Part shown: piece after piece, positions 12,040 to 24,542 of the stretch
Layout of the letters: each line of letters begins with the position of its first letter
Position numbering within the stretch: position 1 is the stretch's first letter
Assembly: GCA_023213395.1 (NCBI GenBank)
Contig: CM041465.1
Coordinates: 40,493,741 to 40,557,740 of the forward strand
DNA length: 64,000 nt
From: Cycas panzhihuaensis
Lineage: Eukaryota; Cycadophyta
Direction of reading: 5' to 3'
Notes under the pieces: model-generated
Told to the model about the DNA's origin: nothing
What the model saw: only the letters and a program-made list of their open reading frames with translations
The model's database searches: none
Position numbers and translations under genes: made by a program

Positions 12040-13600
12040 ATAAGCCCAATGTGTACGACTCCTAAATCGTCTCTGAATTTCTTTAATTTAATTTTTCCCA
12101 AAGCTTTCGTAAAAATATCTGTTGTTTGATTTTCTGTGCTGCAATAACTTAACTCTATCTCATATGCTTATACAAGTTCCTGAATGAAGTGGTATTGAGT
12201 TTCAATATACTTTATTCTACCGTGGAATACTAGATTTTTGGTCATTTGAATAGCATTTTGATTGTCACACCAAATTCTAGTGGGACCTTGTTGTTTAATT
12301 TGAAAATCCTGTAAAAGTCTTATTAACCAGATTGATTCACAGGCTTCTAATACTACAGCTTTATACTCTGCTTTGGTTGTGGATAAGGAAACGGTATTTT
12401 GTTTCTTTGTACTCCAAGCTACCGCTACTAATCCCATACTAAATACATAACCTGAGGTAGATTTTTTATTATCGATATCACTGGCCCAATCTAAATCTGT
12501 ATAACCAGTTAACTAAAACTCAGATGTAGCTTTGTAGTATAACCCAAAATCTAGAGTCCCTTTAAGGTATCTAAGGATTCTTTTAGTAGCTTGCCAATGA
12601 GATGTCTTTGGATCTCACATAAATCTAAACACAACACTTACTAAATATGTTATATCAGGTCGAGTAGAAGTTAAATATATTAGGCTACCAATTAGTTATC
12701 TATAGAGAATGGGATTAACTGAAGTCGAGTCATTTGTCTTATAAAGTTTGATTACAATTTCTGCTAGTATTGACAATGGTTTACAGTTTATCATTTTGAA
12801 TCTTTGTAGAAGATCTAATATATATTTACGTTGAGAGATAAATATTCCTTGTTTATCCTACCAAAATTTCAATCCTAGGAAGTAATGCATAAGACCTAAG
12901 TCTGTCATCTCAAATTCCTTACACATAGCGTCTTTAAATTGATTTAAAAGTTGGGAGTCATTTCCAATATAAATTAAATCGTCCACATAGAGTCCTATAA
13001 TCAATATTAAATTTCCCTTAATTTGGGTGTATAAGTTTAGATCTGTTTGAGATCTTTCAAACCCTTGATCTTTAAGATACTTGTCTATATGGGAATACCA
13101 AGCCCTAGGTGCTTGTTTTAGACCATATAGTGCCTTCTTTAATTTGTACACTTTGTTTTCTTCCCCCCTGACTTCAAAATGGAGGGGTTGAGTGACATAG
13201 ATATCTTCTTTGATATAACCATTTAAGAAAGTACTTTTTACATCTATTCGATAAAGAGGCCAACCTATTTGGGTGGCTAAACTTATTATCATATGAATAG
13301 ATTCTATCCTAGTGACTGGGGTAAATGTTTCAGTATAGTCTATGCCTTCTCTTTGGGCATATCCTTTAGCAATTAAACAAGCTTTATATTTATCAATGGA
13401 TCCATCGGAGTGGAATTTGGTCTTATAGACCCATTTGATACTAATAGCTTTCTTCCTTGGAGGTAAATCTACAAGTTCCTAAGTATCATTTTTAATGATG
13501 GACTTATATTCCTCTTGCATGGCTTTTTGCCAATACTCATGTTGATTAGCCTCACCAAAGGTTTGAGGTTCATGACTTTTAAGTAGCTTGCTTATTAGAG
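12040..13600 (-). pseudogene. Reverse transcriptase and RNase H relic of element C
   Basis: Reading on the minus strand, RT shows AMQEEYKSIIKND, IKWVYKTKFHSDGSIDKYKA, IDVKSTFLNGYIKEDIYV, ALYGLKQAPRAWYSHIDKYL and the intact catalytic box LYVDDLIYIG (open piece 12858-13292). The connection gives SLIYLTSTRPDITY. RNase H follows with SLSTTKAEYKAVVLEACES and IWCDNQNAIQMTKN (open piece 12168-12437), then the tail DIFTKAL close to the polypurine tract. Only a few stops interrupt it, so it is better kept than the pol regions of A and 0. Confidence 0.88.
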
Positions 13601-13879
13601 CAAAGTTGACCTTTTGTGAGCATGTACATCTTCTATTGTTATCCAATATATTTCCTAAGTCATGGTTACGTTGAACCCATTTGGGTAGAGGTTGTGATGG
13701 AGGTTGAGATGATGTTACTTCCCTAGTGGGTTCTTGAATATTTCTCTATATAAGAGGCACATATTTGGATTTATCTGATGTGTCAAATTTAATAGCAATG
13801 TCCTTCTATTGTTCTTGATTATTTTGGTAGTAGTTGTCTTCTTAAAATTTGAAGTCCCTACTTACTATAACTTTTCTTG

Positions 13880-15120
13880 ATTTTGGATCATAAACTTTAT
13901 AGGATTTTGACAATTTACTATATCCAATAAAGATACATTTTATACTATGATCATCTAATTTAGTTCTTCTTTGGTCAGGAACGTGGGCATAGGCTAAACA
14001 TCCAATTACCCTAAGGTGATGGATACTAGGTTTATAACCGGTCCATGCTTCTTCTAGAGTTTTCTACCTAAGTGCTTTGGTAGAACATCTATTAAGTAGG
14101 TAGACTGCAGTATGGACTGCTTCAGCCCAAAATTCATGGCCCAAGTTTTTATCTTCAAGCATATATTGTGCCATTTCTACGATAATTCTATTTTTTCCTT
14201 TTGTTACATCATTTTGTTGTGGGGTGTAGGGGTTGGTAAGTTGTCTCCTAATCCCATGACAGATACAATAATCCTTGAAGATATTAGAGGTAAACTCTCT
14301 CCCATTATCTAATCTTAAATAAAGGATATGATATCCACTTTATCACTCAACGAAGGTTTTGAAGTCAGCAAAGTGGTCGAAAGCATCAGATTTATATTTT
14401 AGAAAGAACACCCATGTCTTTCTTATAAAGTCATCAATAAATGTGAGAAAATACTTAGCACTTGCCAAGGAGGGAGTAGTCATTGGTCCACAAATATCTG
14501 TGTATACTAGTTGAAGTGGGGCAGATGCCCAATAGCTAAAATCTAGAAAGCTTTCTCTATGTTATTTGCCAAGAAGGCATCCCTCGCACAAGTCTTTATT
14601 AACATCAATAGGGGGTAAACCATTAACCATATCTAATCTTTTCATAAGAGCTAAACTGGTATAGTTAAGATGACCGAAACATCGATGCCATAAATCACTA
14701 TCCATAGTAGTTGAGGTTCTAAGGGCATAGATATCTGAAGGGGTGAGGGTAAGCTTAAATAAATGATCTTTAGTCATTATACCTCTAGCAACAATAGCTT
14801 CATTTTGTCTTTTATCTTTGATGACACATTCGCCCTTGTCAAAAATTACTTTATAGTCTTGTCCCATCATCTGTCCTACTAATAATAAGTTTTTCCTTAA
14901 ATCAAGGATGTATAGAACATCTTTCAAGTATTTATATTCATCACTATCAGTCAACAAGGTAATGTTACATTTTCCAATCAATTCGTGAGAAGTATTGTGT
15001 CTAAACATAATTGACCATTTTCTATTTGTATCGAAAGTTTGAAATAACTATTCTTTATAGGTCATGTGGGTGGAACAACCTGAATCAATATACCAACTAT
15101 CATCCTCTTCTTCTTTAGCG
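13880..15120 (-). pseudogene. Protease and integrase relic of element C
   Basis: On the minus strand the protease motif WYIDSGCSTHMTYKE is intact (about 15060-15105). GAG-pre reads LWHRCFGHLNYTSLALMKRL with CEGCLLGK (open piece 14562-15008). The integrase core keeps the first two catalytic acids (LVYTDICGPM; LDNGREF, with Gly to Arg in DNGGEF), but the third is lost: the PQQNGVAERKN region reads PQQNDVTKGKN, Glu to Lys. A later segment gives IHHLRVIGCLAYAHVPDQRR and KCIFIGYS. Confidence 0.85.
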
Positions 15121-15199
15121 GAAAAACTAGATAGAAATAACCTATTATTAATTTTAGATTCTGATGAATTTGACGCATGTCCTCTAGGGGGTGGTCCAT

Positions 15200-16280
15200 G
15201 TTTTAAAAAATACTTATCTTCAGTGTGACCATTTCTATGACAATAAGCACAATATATTTGGTCTCTTTTTCTATAACTGAGACTTTGACTCCTTAGTTGA
15301 GAACGATCAAGATTGAGAGATCTCCCCCTTTCCTCATAGAATTGAGTATGATTGTTTCTTAGATAGTTATCACAATAATTCTGAGTTGATCTTGAAGGTT
15401 ACGAATTCCCATGACAATGTGGGCAACAAGGAGGATTATCAACTTGTCTTCTTTGCTTTGGATTTCTTGGAGCGTTAGGATTTCTTGGAGGGTTTTCATA
15501 TTGTGGGGGTCCTCCTTGTCTTGTTTTGTGAGGAGCTTGGTATCGTGGAGGATCTTGTTTGGTTTCATTTTTAGGATTTCTATCTTTTCTCCTTAGAGGA
15601 GATTCATTTTATTTTGAGGTGCCAGCTTGAGAGTTAGGTTGAATGTTGGCCTTTGTAATAAAGGCATATTCTAAAGTTTCATTTGTAGTTTGTTACTCTT
15701 CTATAGACATGAGCATAGCGCTAAGTTATTCTACTTTGAGGGTCCTTAGATCTTTTGATATGCTAATACTAGTAGCTACCATTTCGAAACGTCTTACGGC
15801 TCCTATATATCGAAGGATTCATTCAACTACCCTTTGTTCGGTTAAGGTATCCCCAAGTGACCTCATTTGGTTAACGATATCTTGAACCTTAGTCATGAAT
15901 TCAATTACTAATTTGTGAGACATCATATGTAAATTTTTGAACTTACTTCTCAAGTTTTGTAATTTAGAGGAGGCAGCTCCTTCATATATAAGTTGTAAAG
16001 TGTCTCAAGCGTCTTTGGACTTAACAGATTCACTGACTCATAGAAATACATGATCTTCTAATGTGCAAAAGATAAGGGTTAATGCTTCGTTATCTTTTTT
16101 GACATTTTCTTTATATGTAACTTTTTATATATCAGTTGGATTTGATCCCAATTCATTGTAATCGGTTCTCACTATATCCCACATATCATTTGCTATGAAG
16201 ATGGGCCTTATCCTCCTACTCCAGTTAAGGAAATTATTTCTATCAAATTTTGGGATAATCATGTTCCCAAAACTATACAT
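15200..16280 (-). pseudogene. gag relic of element C
   Basis: The minus-strand frame begins at an ATG whose complement is 16278-16280 (MYSFGNMIIPKFDRNNFLNW). It carries a UBN2-type gag: RPIFIANDMWDIV, a DTLQLIYEGA segment (canonical Trp before it is a stop), and NLRSKFKNLHM. A zinc knuckle CAYCHRNGHTEDKY (about 15210-15260) has lost its last Cys. Several TAG or TGA stops replace Trp or Gln. Confidence 0.8.
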
Positions 16281-19089
16281 CATTTTAAACTAAAGTTGTG
16301 TAGAATGTGATAAATGTAATATCAAAAAAATAGTTGAATGTAAAAAATAAAAGAATTTATTTCCAAATATATCCCAAAGTTTTGAACAAGTGAACTAGGA
16401 TCTAAAAAGGCTACTAGGCTCTAAGTTTAAGTTTCTCCTTAGGCAACCTTCAGTTGCTATTCTGTTTAGTGGCGCCTGCCCATAAATGGCAAAACAAGGA
16501 CCCAATATATCGGTACGTGAGCACTAGGCTCTATATACCACAGTACGTAGACTACTAAGAAAGCTTTGACACCCCTCTGAATTGTTGGTCCACCTACGCT
16601 AGACTTATGCCTAATGATAGATCTAGTGGTGAAGGTTCTCGAACTAAGGCACTCACCCTCTCTAGGTCTAGCCTTGGTCTCCAAACACCATAAAATGAAT
16701 AGGTTCTACACCTCAGCCTGCCATCAATTACACCTGATAGCTAATGGTTGTCCTCATCCAATATGAGTAGCCCAATTAGCATGTGCGGGGTGGTAACTTC
16801 ATGGGTCCTAATCGTTCCCCTTGTAAGGCTAGAAAATGGGGTGATTCAATTCGGAATTATCTTATTTAATGTTAAAATTAAACTAATTAGCAATGTGGTC
16901 TTGCTTAAAAAAAGGTTCCTTTGATATAATAAAGAAAAAACTAGAAAGTATGCTCTAAGCAAGATGAAATAATATACTTTTGAAATAAATAAAATCTCTT
17001 TTTTTTTTTTTTTAAATCTAATACTCTTCAAATAGATGAAATATGCCTTAAATGTAATTTTTCTTTTATAAGTGCAAGAAAAAATGATATTTTTTAATAA
17101 TAATGAAGAAAAACTTTGAATAAATATATGCTTTTGAAAGAAATGACACACTTATGATATAAAATTTTAAATACACTTTTGAAATATAATGATAAATAAG
17201 AAAACTTTCAATAATTATGTGTTTTAAAGTAAACTTTAAAGTAGGAATATAGCAAAGATCCTTGTCACTTATACAAAGCTGAAAATAAACTTTTGATAAT
17301 AAAATATAAAGAGTTTTCAACCTTTAATTTCTTAAGTGAGTAAATATAAAACTTCAATACAAGAAAAAATGACTTTCCTTTTTAATATATAAAAAAACTT
17401 TGCCTTGAGAAAGATATATATGGCTGAAAAAATAAAAATATATGTATGGATATTTTTAGTTGCTTTATGAACAATTTCTATTACTAAACAGTTTAAAAAT
17501 ACTTATATGAAGATCAAGTAGAAACCTTGAACATATGTTATGAACAACCAATGAGAAATAAAATAGAATTTTCTTAAAAAAGTTTGAAGGGCAAGCCTAT
17601 TAGGATGTACTTGTATACTCAACTTTGACAGCTTGAAAACTATACTAAACAATGTCAAAATAATTTGAAATTGTACCAATATGTATATTAATAAAGTGTG
17701 AATCCAATGGAACTAACCGTTTTGAAAACGGGTTCCAATAAGTCAATATTTGAATGATTCAATGGTACAGACCTCCTTTTGAAGCCTAACAGGAGCAATG
17801 AGCATAAAATTGCATAAAATTACTAATAAAACTTTAGAAAGTATTGAAAAAATGATTAAATATGTTTTGTAAAACTACTAAATATATGTTTAGTTAAAAA
17901 TTTTTTTAAAAAATTATATGAAAATATGCAAAAAATGACAGATTGAGGCTAGTAAGTAGTCTAATTTTAATAGATTTAAAAATAAGGGAAAACATCTTGA
18001 AACGGATGAAGAACTATGTCAGTTTGAAGGAAAATAAGTCAGATTCCCAACGAAGCTAACAGAATTGAATTTGGATGTTAAATAGAAAAGTTATAGTTAA
18101 AACAGTAACAAGTACCTTTATGTAAAAATGTTAAAAAACTGCTAAAAAACACTAAAATGTCAATTTCAACGATTTAAATAATAGTCAAAATAAATTCTAA
18201 AAAATAAAATAAAATATGGTTTTGAAAGTTTGTTGAACTAGATCAATGTAGAACAAATTTGGGCTGAAAATAGTTTCTAGGTAATAAAAGGCAACCAGTT
18301 CAAAAAATATTTTTGTAAAAAAATTGAAAACGGGCTGAAAAAAGGGTAATTGACTTTAAATTGGCTGAACAAGGTCAAATATGCACCAAATTGGTCATAT
18401 GACCAGTCAAAAATGATCTACAGAAAAAAATTGATCTAATGAAGCTAGTTTCGTCTGAAACTGATGTCTCAGTGAGGAGTTATGGCAAAAAAAAAAAGGC
18501 CAATGACCCTGTGTAAAATAATAAATTAAAAAAATAAAAGGAAAAAAATTATATAAAAACTTATTAACCCCTTTTGGAGATAGATAACAGTCACATGAGG
18601 ATTGAATATGACCGGGGAGGCTAGGAGTTAAGGGTGCTAAGCTCTCTTCAAAACATATTTTAAATTTTATAAAGATTAATTAAATTTTTCTAAACTTTAC
18701 AAATATATTAATGAAATAAATTGTGCCAATTTTGAAATGGCGATCTGAGATGACTCGCCAGAACCTCAAGATTTTTTTTTTTTTTTTTTGAAAACTTGAT
18801 AAAATATATATATATGCCTAAACGCTGGTTAGAATGGTTGAACGGAAGAATTGGCTGAACCAAAGCAAAATACGTAGAATGGCAGGTAAATACACAGAAC
18901 CAAGACACTGAGACGGCACCAGAACGGTAGGTAAATATGTAGAATGGCAGAATGGCAATAGACATTGATAACAGAATAGCAGCAGACGTTGATACCAGAA
19001 CGACTTCCACTGGGAAACAGTGCAGAACATATAAGAGCACGGCTTCCATGAGGAAACACAAACAAGTAGAACGGGTAACAGCTTCTACG

Positions 19090-19260
19090 GGGAAACTAGA
19101 ACGTGTAGAATAGGTAACACAAACACCAGAGAATGCATAGTGAATGCATAGAATAGGTAACATGAATACCAAAGAACGTGTAGTGAATGCATAGAACAAG
19201 TAACATGAATACCAAAGAATGTGTAGTGAACGCATAGAACAGGTAACACAAATAGTATGC
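19090..19260. repeat. 43-bp minisatellite in the leader of C
   Basis: Unit GTGAATGCATAGAACAAGTA plus a tail ending CCAAAGAATGTGTA, 43 bp long, occurs about 3.5 times head to tail. The same GTAGAAC/GCATAGAA-GGTAAC theme recurs more loosely back to about 18840. In translation this produces repeated cysteine- and tyrosine-rich strings on the minus strand, which explains the overlapping open frames there. Confidence 0.75.
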
Positions 19261-19861
19261 AGATGATAATGGCTCGCAGAACTGGAAGGATAGTACCCAA
19301 GTAGGTAAGGAATACTGAATCCCAGTGAGGAAGGATGTAATAATATGTTTTGTTATGCTTCTTATAAGGAAGGATGTTGGTAAAGAATAGGTAACAACAA
19401 CAGGTAAAGAACAGCAGGTAAACGAGAAATTTTTAATGGAGAGATCGCATTGGTAGTGGGAACACACAGCCTGATAGTTTTGATCATGTTCTTCTAGATG
19501 CCCATTTATGGACTTCCAATAACAATGGGAGGAACAGAGCTAAAATCGATAATATCGGTCTTCCCAAAGAGCAATATATGTATTGGCTTGCTAACTGCCC
19601 ATGAACAACTTCAATGGAGACGTTCTACTACTAGAGGATAGCCAAAAGTGCAGCACCTTGTTGTCCTCCCTAGTTTGACTTGGATTTTTGTGGGTTTTTC
19701 TACGGAAGAATGGCAAACAGAGAATGCTGGTAAACGGAAGAACACTGGTCTGAATAGTTGAGTGCACAGAGGAGAGCTCAAAATGAACAATGGAATAGAG
19801 AGAGAGAACAAGCAGCATCTGCTAATGCTAACTTGTCTTTTTATAAAGTTTTTGAAGAACT

Positions 19862-19930
19862 GACTTCCACTGCGTGGGATTCCAGGAATGGGCAAATAAC
19901 TTCCACTACATGGGATTCCAGGAAGACAAA
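19862..19930. repeat. 36-bp direct repeat in the leader of C
   Basis: Two adjacent units begin CTTCCACTGCGTGGGATTCC and CTTCCACTACATGGGATTCC. A third partial CTTCCACTGCGT occurs near 19960, and CTTCCACTGGGAAAC occurs near 19006. Confidence 0.6.
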
Positions 19931-20443
19931 TGTGATTGAGGAATGTGAATGTGAATGGCTTCCACTGCGTAACTGTGTGTGTAGCTGAAGAACACAGATG
20001 AAGGGAAGGATGCAAGAGACAACCCAATAGAAAAACAATAGATTTATACACATATTCATAATATTCAAGTTGAAAAAAAAAGGGATTACAGGCAAAAGGA
20101 TGCAAGAGATAACCTAGATATGAGTATAGGCCTTTTCAGTGAGAAAACTAAATCAAATAAACTAGATTTTTGAAATATATTCAAGAAAATACATCAAATA
20201 GACAAAATTATATGTATATATTTGTATTAAAAAAACACATGAAGAAACTGGTAAACTATGATAGGATTGTTGTACGGACTTCTGAGTGAGAGAACATCTT
20301 TCACAATAGATGAAACTATGATCTGTCTTCTCCAGTGAACATGTGAGCTTGCTAGGATCTCAACTAGCAGTCATATGCAGATGTTTTACCAGATATATGA
20401 GAAGTTAAATCAGAAAATGGGCAAAAGCATCAACTCCAACTTA

Positions 20444-20455
20444 GCTCTAATACCA
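20444..20455 (-). other. Primer-binding site of element C
   Basis: On the minus strand TGGTATTAGAGC lies two bases inside the 5' LTR. It is one transition away from the initiator-Met-tRNA complement TGGTATCAGAGC. Confidence 0.88.
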
Positions 20456-20457
20456 AA

Positions 20458-20796
20458 TGATGGAGATAGAGGAGCAGAGCGGGACATCATAACGAGAGCA
20501 TTTTGAGTACAATGGCACTTTCTGATAAAATGGCGATGTTGATAAGTACCTGGGAGGTATTCTATTCCCTTAGGTAATGAATTTCGGGAAGGCGTCGAGC
20601 GCCATCACCCTAGCTGCATAACAATTAAGATAAATTTAAAATATATTAAAAAATAACAGTAATACATACCTCAAGTAAGTGGTGGTAAGTCTAGATGGCT
20701 ATTGAGTGGCTCAAGGTGCCTTAGGAGCTCTCAAAGGTGGCTTTGAGGGGCCCTAAGTGCTCAAGTGCACTTCCCACATTGGGATTATTCCCAACA
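20458..20796 (-). repeat. 5' LTR of element C
   Basis: 339 bp. In its own direction it begins TGTTGGGAATAATCCC and ends CTCCATCA. It keeps more CG dinucleotides than the left copy (for example GCGTCGAGCG near 20600). Confidence 0.9.
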
Positions 20797-20801
20797 TTAT
20801 G

Positions 20802-21720
20802 CCGATGAAGAATTTACATTTAATTCCATCTTGACCCATTTAACGTTGTCACCAGAAGCTCTTTGGCATGCTCATATAGGCCATGTTCACATTGATAGAC
20901 TTAGAGGTCTTTCTAATACTCTTCCAAACCTTCCAAAGTTTTCCTCTAAGCCCTTTAAATGTGAAGCTTGTATCATTGCCAAATCTCATCGAGAACCCTT
21001 TCCCAAAAGTTAGTGGAAATCAAGCCATCCATTACAATTAGTACACTCTGATTTATGCGGGCCAATGGCCATTCCTTCACTGAAAGGTAAGCTATATTAC
21101 ATCTCTTTTATTAATGATTTCACTAGAAAAGTATGGGTAGCTTTTCTACACAAGAAAGATAAAGCATTCCGTATATTCAAGGAATTCAACGCCCTCACTA
21201 AAAAAGAGTCAGGTTATTAACTCAAATGTCTTCAAACTAATAATGGTGGTGAATATACCTCACATGAGTTTGAAAGCTACCTTCGAGACAATGGCATTAA
21301 GCATCAAACAATATTAGTAGGTACCCCACAGCAAAATGGAGTTGTTAAGTACATGAACAGGATAATCATGAACATGGCTCATGCTATGTTAATATATAAA
21401 AATGTACCTACCTATCTATGGGCTGAAGCAATCTGGATAGTCATTTATTATATCAATGTTATTAGCCCATCAAAGGAAGTATAATCACCTAATGAAAAGT
21501 GGTCAAGACAAGCCCCTATTGTTCACTACTTTAGAATTTTTAGCTCTACATGCTATGCCTATATTCTAGATGTAGATCGAAATAAACTTCATCTAAGGGC
21601 ACTTAAAGGTATCTTTGTTGGATACCCTATGGATAAGAAAGGGTATAAGGTCTTCATAACGAAAAATCATCGTTACCAGAGATGTTATTTTTGCAGAGAC
21701 AGAGGATCAGTTACCTAAAT
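20802..21720 (+). pseudogene. GAG-pre and integrase relic of element B
   Basis: The element B frame resumes right after C and its target duplication. GAG-pre reads LWHAHIGHVHIDRLRGL and CEACIIAKSHREPF (open piece 20765-21013, whose first bases belong to C's LTR). The integrase core keeps the first catalytic Asp (LVHSDLCGPM), but the second is Asn (LQTNNGGEY). The third region reads PQQNGVVKYMNR, with Glu to Lys. A C-terminal FVGYPMDKKGYKVF block closes it near 21650. Confidence 0.85.
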
Positions 21721-21765
21721 TAGACTAGATAGTACCCTCATGCTGCTATAATAATATTATCAAGT

Positions 21766-23745
21766 ATGATGTTCAGATTCCAAAATTTGGGGGGGGACAG
21801 ACATAAATTACTCCAAATGTTGGAAGCTAATAGTAGAGCCTTGGATGATATAAGTTGTGACTTTGAACAAATGAGTGCACATCCAGCACCATCTTTTGAA
21901 GATAACAGAGTTGACAAAGATAAAGCCATTATAGAAGAACCATCCTCTCCACCTTTAGTTGACAAAGGAAAAACAGTGGTAGAAGGACCATCTTTCTCAG
22001 GCACATCAACATCCTTCTCACAAAATAATCATTTTAATGAACATGATAAGAACCAAGAAGTTTGGGAAATGAGGACATCATTCCCAACTCGAGGATCTCA
22101 AGAAGCCTGCCAACTCAATAAGGACATACGACCAGATGAGGTGGGAAAAACTGGCACTCGAAGTGCCCATAGAGCAAGGATGTAGGAATCATTATATACT
22201 AAGCTTGAACTAGCAGAATTGCACCTTACTCTTAATGAAGAGCCCTTAACATACCAAGAAGTTGTAAAGAATATAGCTTGGAGAAATGTCATGAACGAAG
22301 AGTACTAATCTGTTATCAAGAACAGTATATGGGAGCTCATTGATCTACCACTTAGAAGAAAGGTAGTTCAAAATAAATGGGTATTAAAAAATAAATATAG
22401 ATCAGACGGCACCATTGAAAAATACAAGGCAAGGTTGGTAGCTAAAGGATTTACACAAAAGGAAGGCATCGACTACACTAAAGTCTTTGCACCTATAACC
22501 AAGTGGCCTACAATTAGAACTCTTGTGGCCTTGACTGCTCAATAGGGTTGGAAAATCCACCAACTCGATATTAAGACTGCATTTTTCAATGGAGATCTTG
22601 AATAAGAAATTTACATGGCTCAACTAGAAGGATATAAGATCAAAGGTCAATAACATAAGGTTTACAGGTTCAGAAAGTCCTTGTATGGCCTTAAACAAGC
22701 CCCTCGCACTTGGTTTGCCAAGTTGTCTAAAAGGTTGAGGTAACTTGGATACGAGGATTGTGACTATCAAGATATTAATATAACATTATTCATCAAGTAC
22801 CATAAGGATAAGGTCATTTATCTCATAATCTTTGTGGATGATATGCTAGTAACGGGTAATAGTGAACAGGCAATAAGCTAGCTGAAAAGGGACCTTGGAA
22901 AAACGTTCAAATTATCTGACCTCAGTTTGATGAAATATTACTTAGGAATTGAAGTAACACAAAAGAATGGAAAATTTTTCATCTCCCAAGAAAAATACAT
23001 CAATGATCTTCTAACCAAGTTTCAGTTAGAAGATGCTCGACCAGTGATGTTACCTATGGATCTTAACACCAAAATCTCAGCTGAAGGTGATACTAGGGAG
23101 GTAGATGCAACACTTTATAGGAAACTTGTAGGTAGTCTCATTTACACTACCAATACAAGGCTAGATATTATACACTCTGTCAGCATTCTTGCTCATTACA
23201 TGACAAATCCTAAGCATAATCATTGGCAGGCAGTAGTGTGAGTATTGAGATACCTTAAGATGACCAGCAAATATGGTCTGTTGTATGAACCTAATCCAGA
23301 CTTTAAGATTTCTGCATACATAGACTCAGACTTTATAGGAGATAAAGATACAGGAAGATCTACGTCTAGGTATGTAATGTTTCTTGGAACAACACCAATA
23401 TCATGGAGATCCAGACAGTAGAAGATAGTTATAGATTCAAATGCTGAAGTTAAATACATTGCTACTTTTGAGACCAGTAAAGAGGTGACATGGCTGAGAA
23501 AAATATTAGAAACATTGAATATCACCCAAATAAGCCCTATGAGTCTTCATGTGGATAATCAATCAGCAACCTGCATGGCAAAAAATCCTGTATTTCATGA
23601 TCATACTAAACATATAAGTACGAAAGTCCATAGGATTAGGGAACTTATTCATGCGGCACAATTCAATTAGATTACTGTCCCACAGAAGATCAAGTAGTCG
23701 ATATCTTCACCAAACTGCTGCAAAGGGTGAAGTTTGAATAGTTCT
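21766..23745 (+). pseudogene. Reverse transcriptase and RNase H relic of element B
   Basis: A linker rich in Ser, Pro and Glu (21766-22185, open) joins integrase to RT. RT shows NKWVLKNKYRSDGTIEKYKA, LVAKGFTQKEGIDYTKVFAP, LDIKTAFFNGDLE, SLYGLKQAPRTWFAKL and the intact FVDDMLVTGN box (about 22830-22860). RNase H includes VLRYLKMTSKYGLLYE, the SNAEVKYIA box where DAEYIA-type is usual, and VDNQSATCMAKNPVFHDHTK (open piece 23485-23670). Stops mostly replace Gln. The frame ends about 490 bp before the polypurine tract. Confidence 0.87.
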
Positions 23746-23812
23746 GAAGGTAGCTCAGCCTTAGGGCCTCCATCTTCGATTGACCAAAGAAGATGGCAAC
23801 AGGATCATCATA

Positions 23813-23926
23813 CTCTATTCTCTTTGTGAAAACCCCTTGTGGGCGCAGAAAAATAAGAGTAAGTCTCTGCTCTATCCTCTTTGTGAAAACTCCATGTGGG
23901 TACGAAAGGATAAAGGTTGTACTTAT
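23813..23926. repeat. 57-bp tandem duplication in the 3' UTR of B
   Basis: CTCTATTCTCTTTGTGAAAA (23813) recurs as CTCTATCCTCTTTGTGAAAA (23870), each followed by a GTGGG-CGCAGAAA/ACGAAAGG-type tail. It lies in the untranslated stretch between RNase H and the 3' LTR of element B. Confidence 0.65.
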
Positions 23927-24230
23927 TTTAGAAAATTAGAACCTGTGAAAACCCAAAAGGGCATAGGGAATGACCAAACAGTATATGGAGACTTAGTAGA
24001 TTAAGCTGCACATTTAAGTCGCTTGGCTATCAGGCTACATCAAAGAGCCACCTTAGCCATTTTGATTTATAAAATGGGCTATAGATCTTAGAAAGTTCAT
24101 AGGCTTTTATTCCCCATGAGGGTTTTCCTACAAAAGTGTCATTTAGAATTTCAATGTAATAATGAAGCTCAAATGAAGACCTCATAGAACAGATTTTCTG
24201 AAAATAACCTTCCACCATTAAAGGGGGGAT

Positions 24231-24542
24231 TGAAAGAGGTTAATGTATCAAGGTCATTTGTGTAGATTAATTATGTGACCTTAGGATATATTATTAGCAT
24301 TAGTCTCTTAATGAAATGTACTTTATGTGCATTTAGATGTAATTTTAGGTTCATGTCATTAGGGTGGAAAATCCTAACCCTAATGCTCATCCTCAATAAT
24401 AAAAGGTAAAATCTCAAGGAGGGAGTCATTATTCATTCTCACCTCCAAGCTTGCTCTCATATCTTATTTCATCTTCTTTTTCATTCTCCATTACCATTGT
24501 GTGCATGTAAGTGATTTATCTCCTAGATCCATCCTTCCTTTA
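24231..24542 (+). repeat. 3' LTR of element B
   Basis: 312 bp, starting TGAAAGAGGTTAATG right after the polypurine tract AAAGGGGGGAT and ending CTTTA (CTTCA in the 5' copy). Sequence of element A's LTR resumes immediately after it. Confidence 0.9.

Larger units (their letters stand above)
16281..20443 (-). other. 4.2-kb leader of element C, no conserved coding
   Basis: Between the priming site and gag lies a very long AT-rich stretch. It holds a T-tract near 16998-17013, overlapping open frames at 18708-19467 that follow the minisatellite described separately, and frames at 19611-20105 with no domain I recognise. Those frames look like by-products of repeat structure and not genes. Plant copia leaders are usually far shorter, so this part may carry an older insertion or captured sequence. 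Confidence 0.6.
11692..20796 (-). mobile_element. Element C: Ty1/copia retrotransposon, minus strand
   Basis: Two 339-bp LTRs (11692-12030 and 20458-20796) bound a 9105-bp element in the opposite orientation to its host B. The target duplication is TTGTG (11687-11691) and TTATG (20797-20801), with one mismatch. The minus-strand priming site is at 20444-20455 and the polypurine tract at 12031-12040. In its own direction it has a 4.2-kb leader, then gag, protease, integrase, RT and RNase H. Integrase and RT motifs look closest to Ivana/Oryco-type copia elements, a lineage guess from memory only. LTR ends TGTTGGGAATAATCC are intact. Confidence 0.92.
7785..24542 (+). mobile_element. Element B: Ty1/copia retrotransposon, split by element C
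   Basis: Two 312-bp LTRs (7785-8096 and 24231-24542) of the same length bound this plus-strand copia element. The priming site is at 8099 and the polypurine tract AAAGGGGGGAT at 24220-24230. It carries a 2-kb leader, then gag and protease, then a break caused by element C (11692-20796), then GAG-pre, integrase, RT and RNase H. Its own length is about 7.6 kb. It lies inside the 3' LTR of element A. A clean target duplication is not visible: GTAAC precedes the left end, but about a dozen bases of A's LTR seem missing on the right. Confidence 0.9.

Noticed and set aside
17066-17320. Hydrophobic minus-strand frames that look like membrane peptides
   Set aside because: Poly-A/T-rich DNA read as Lys/Phe/Ile strings; no start context or family.
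18708-19467. Several overlapping Cys/Tyr-rich minus-strand open frames
   Set aside because: They follow the 43-bp minisatellite and related repeats in the leader of C and match no domain I know.
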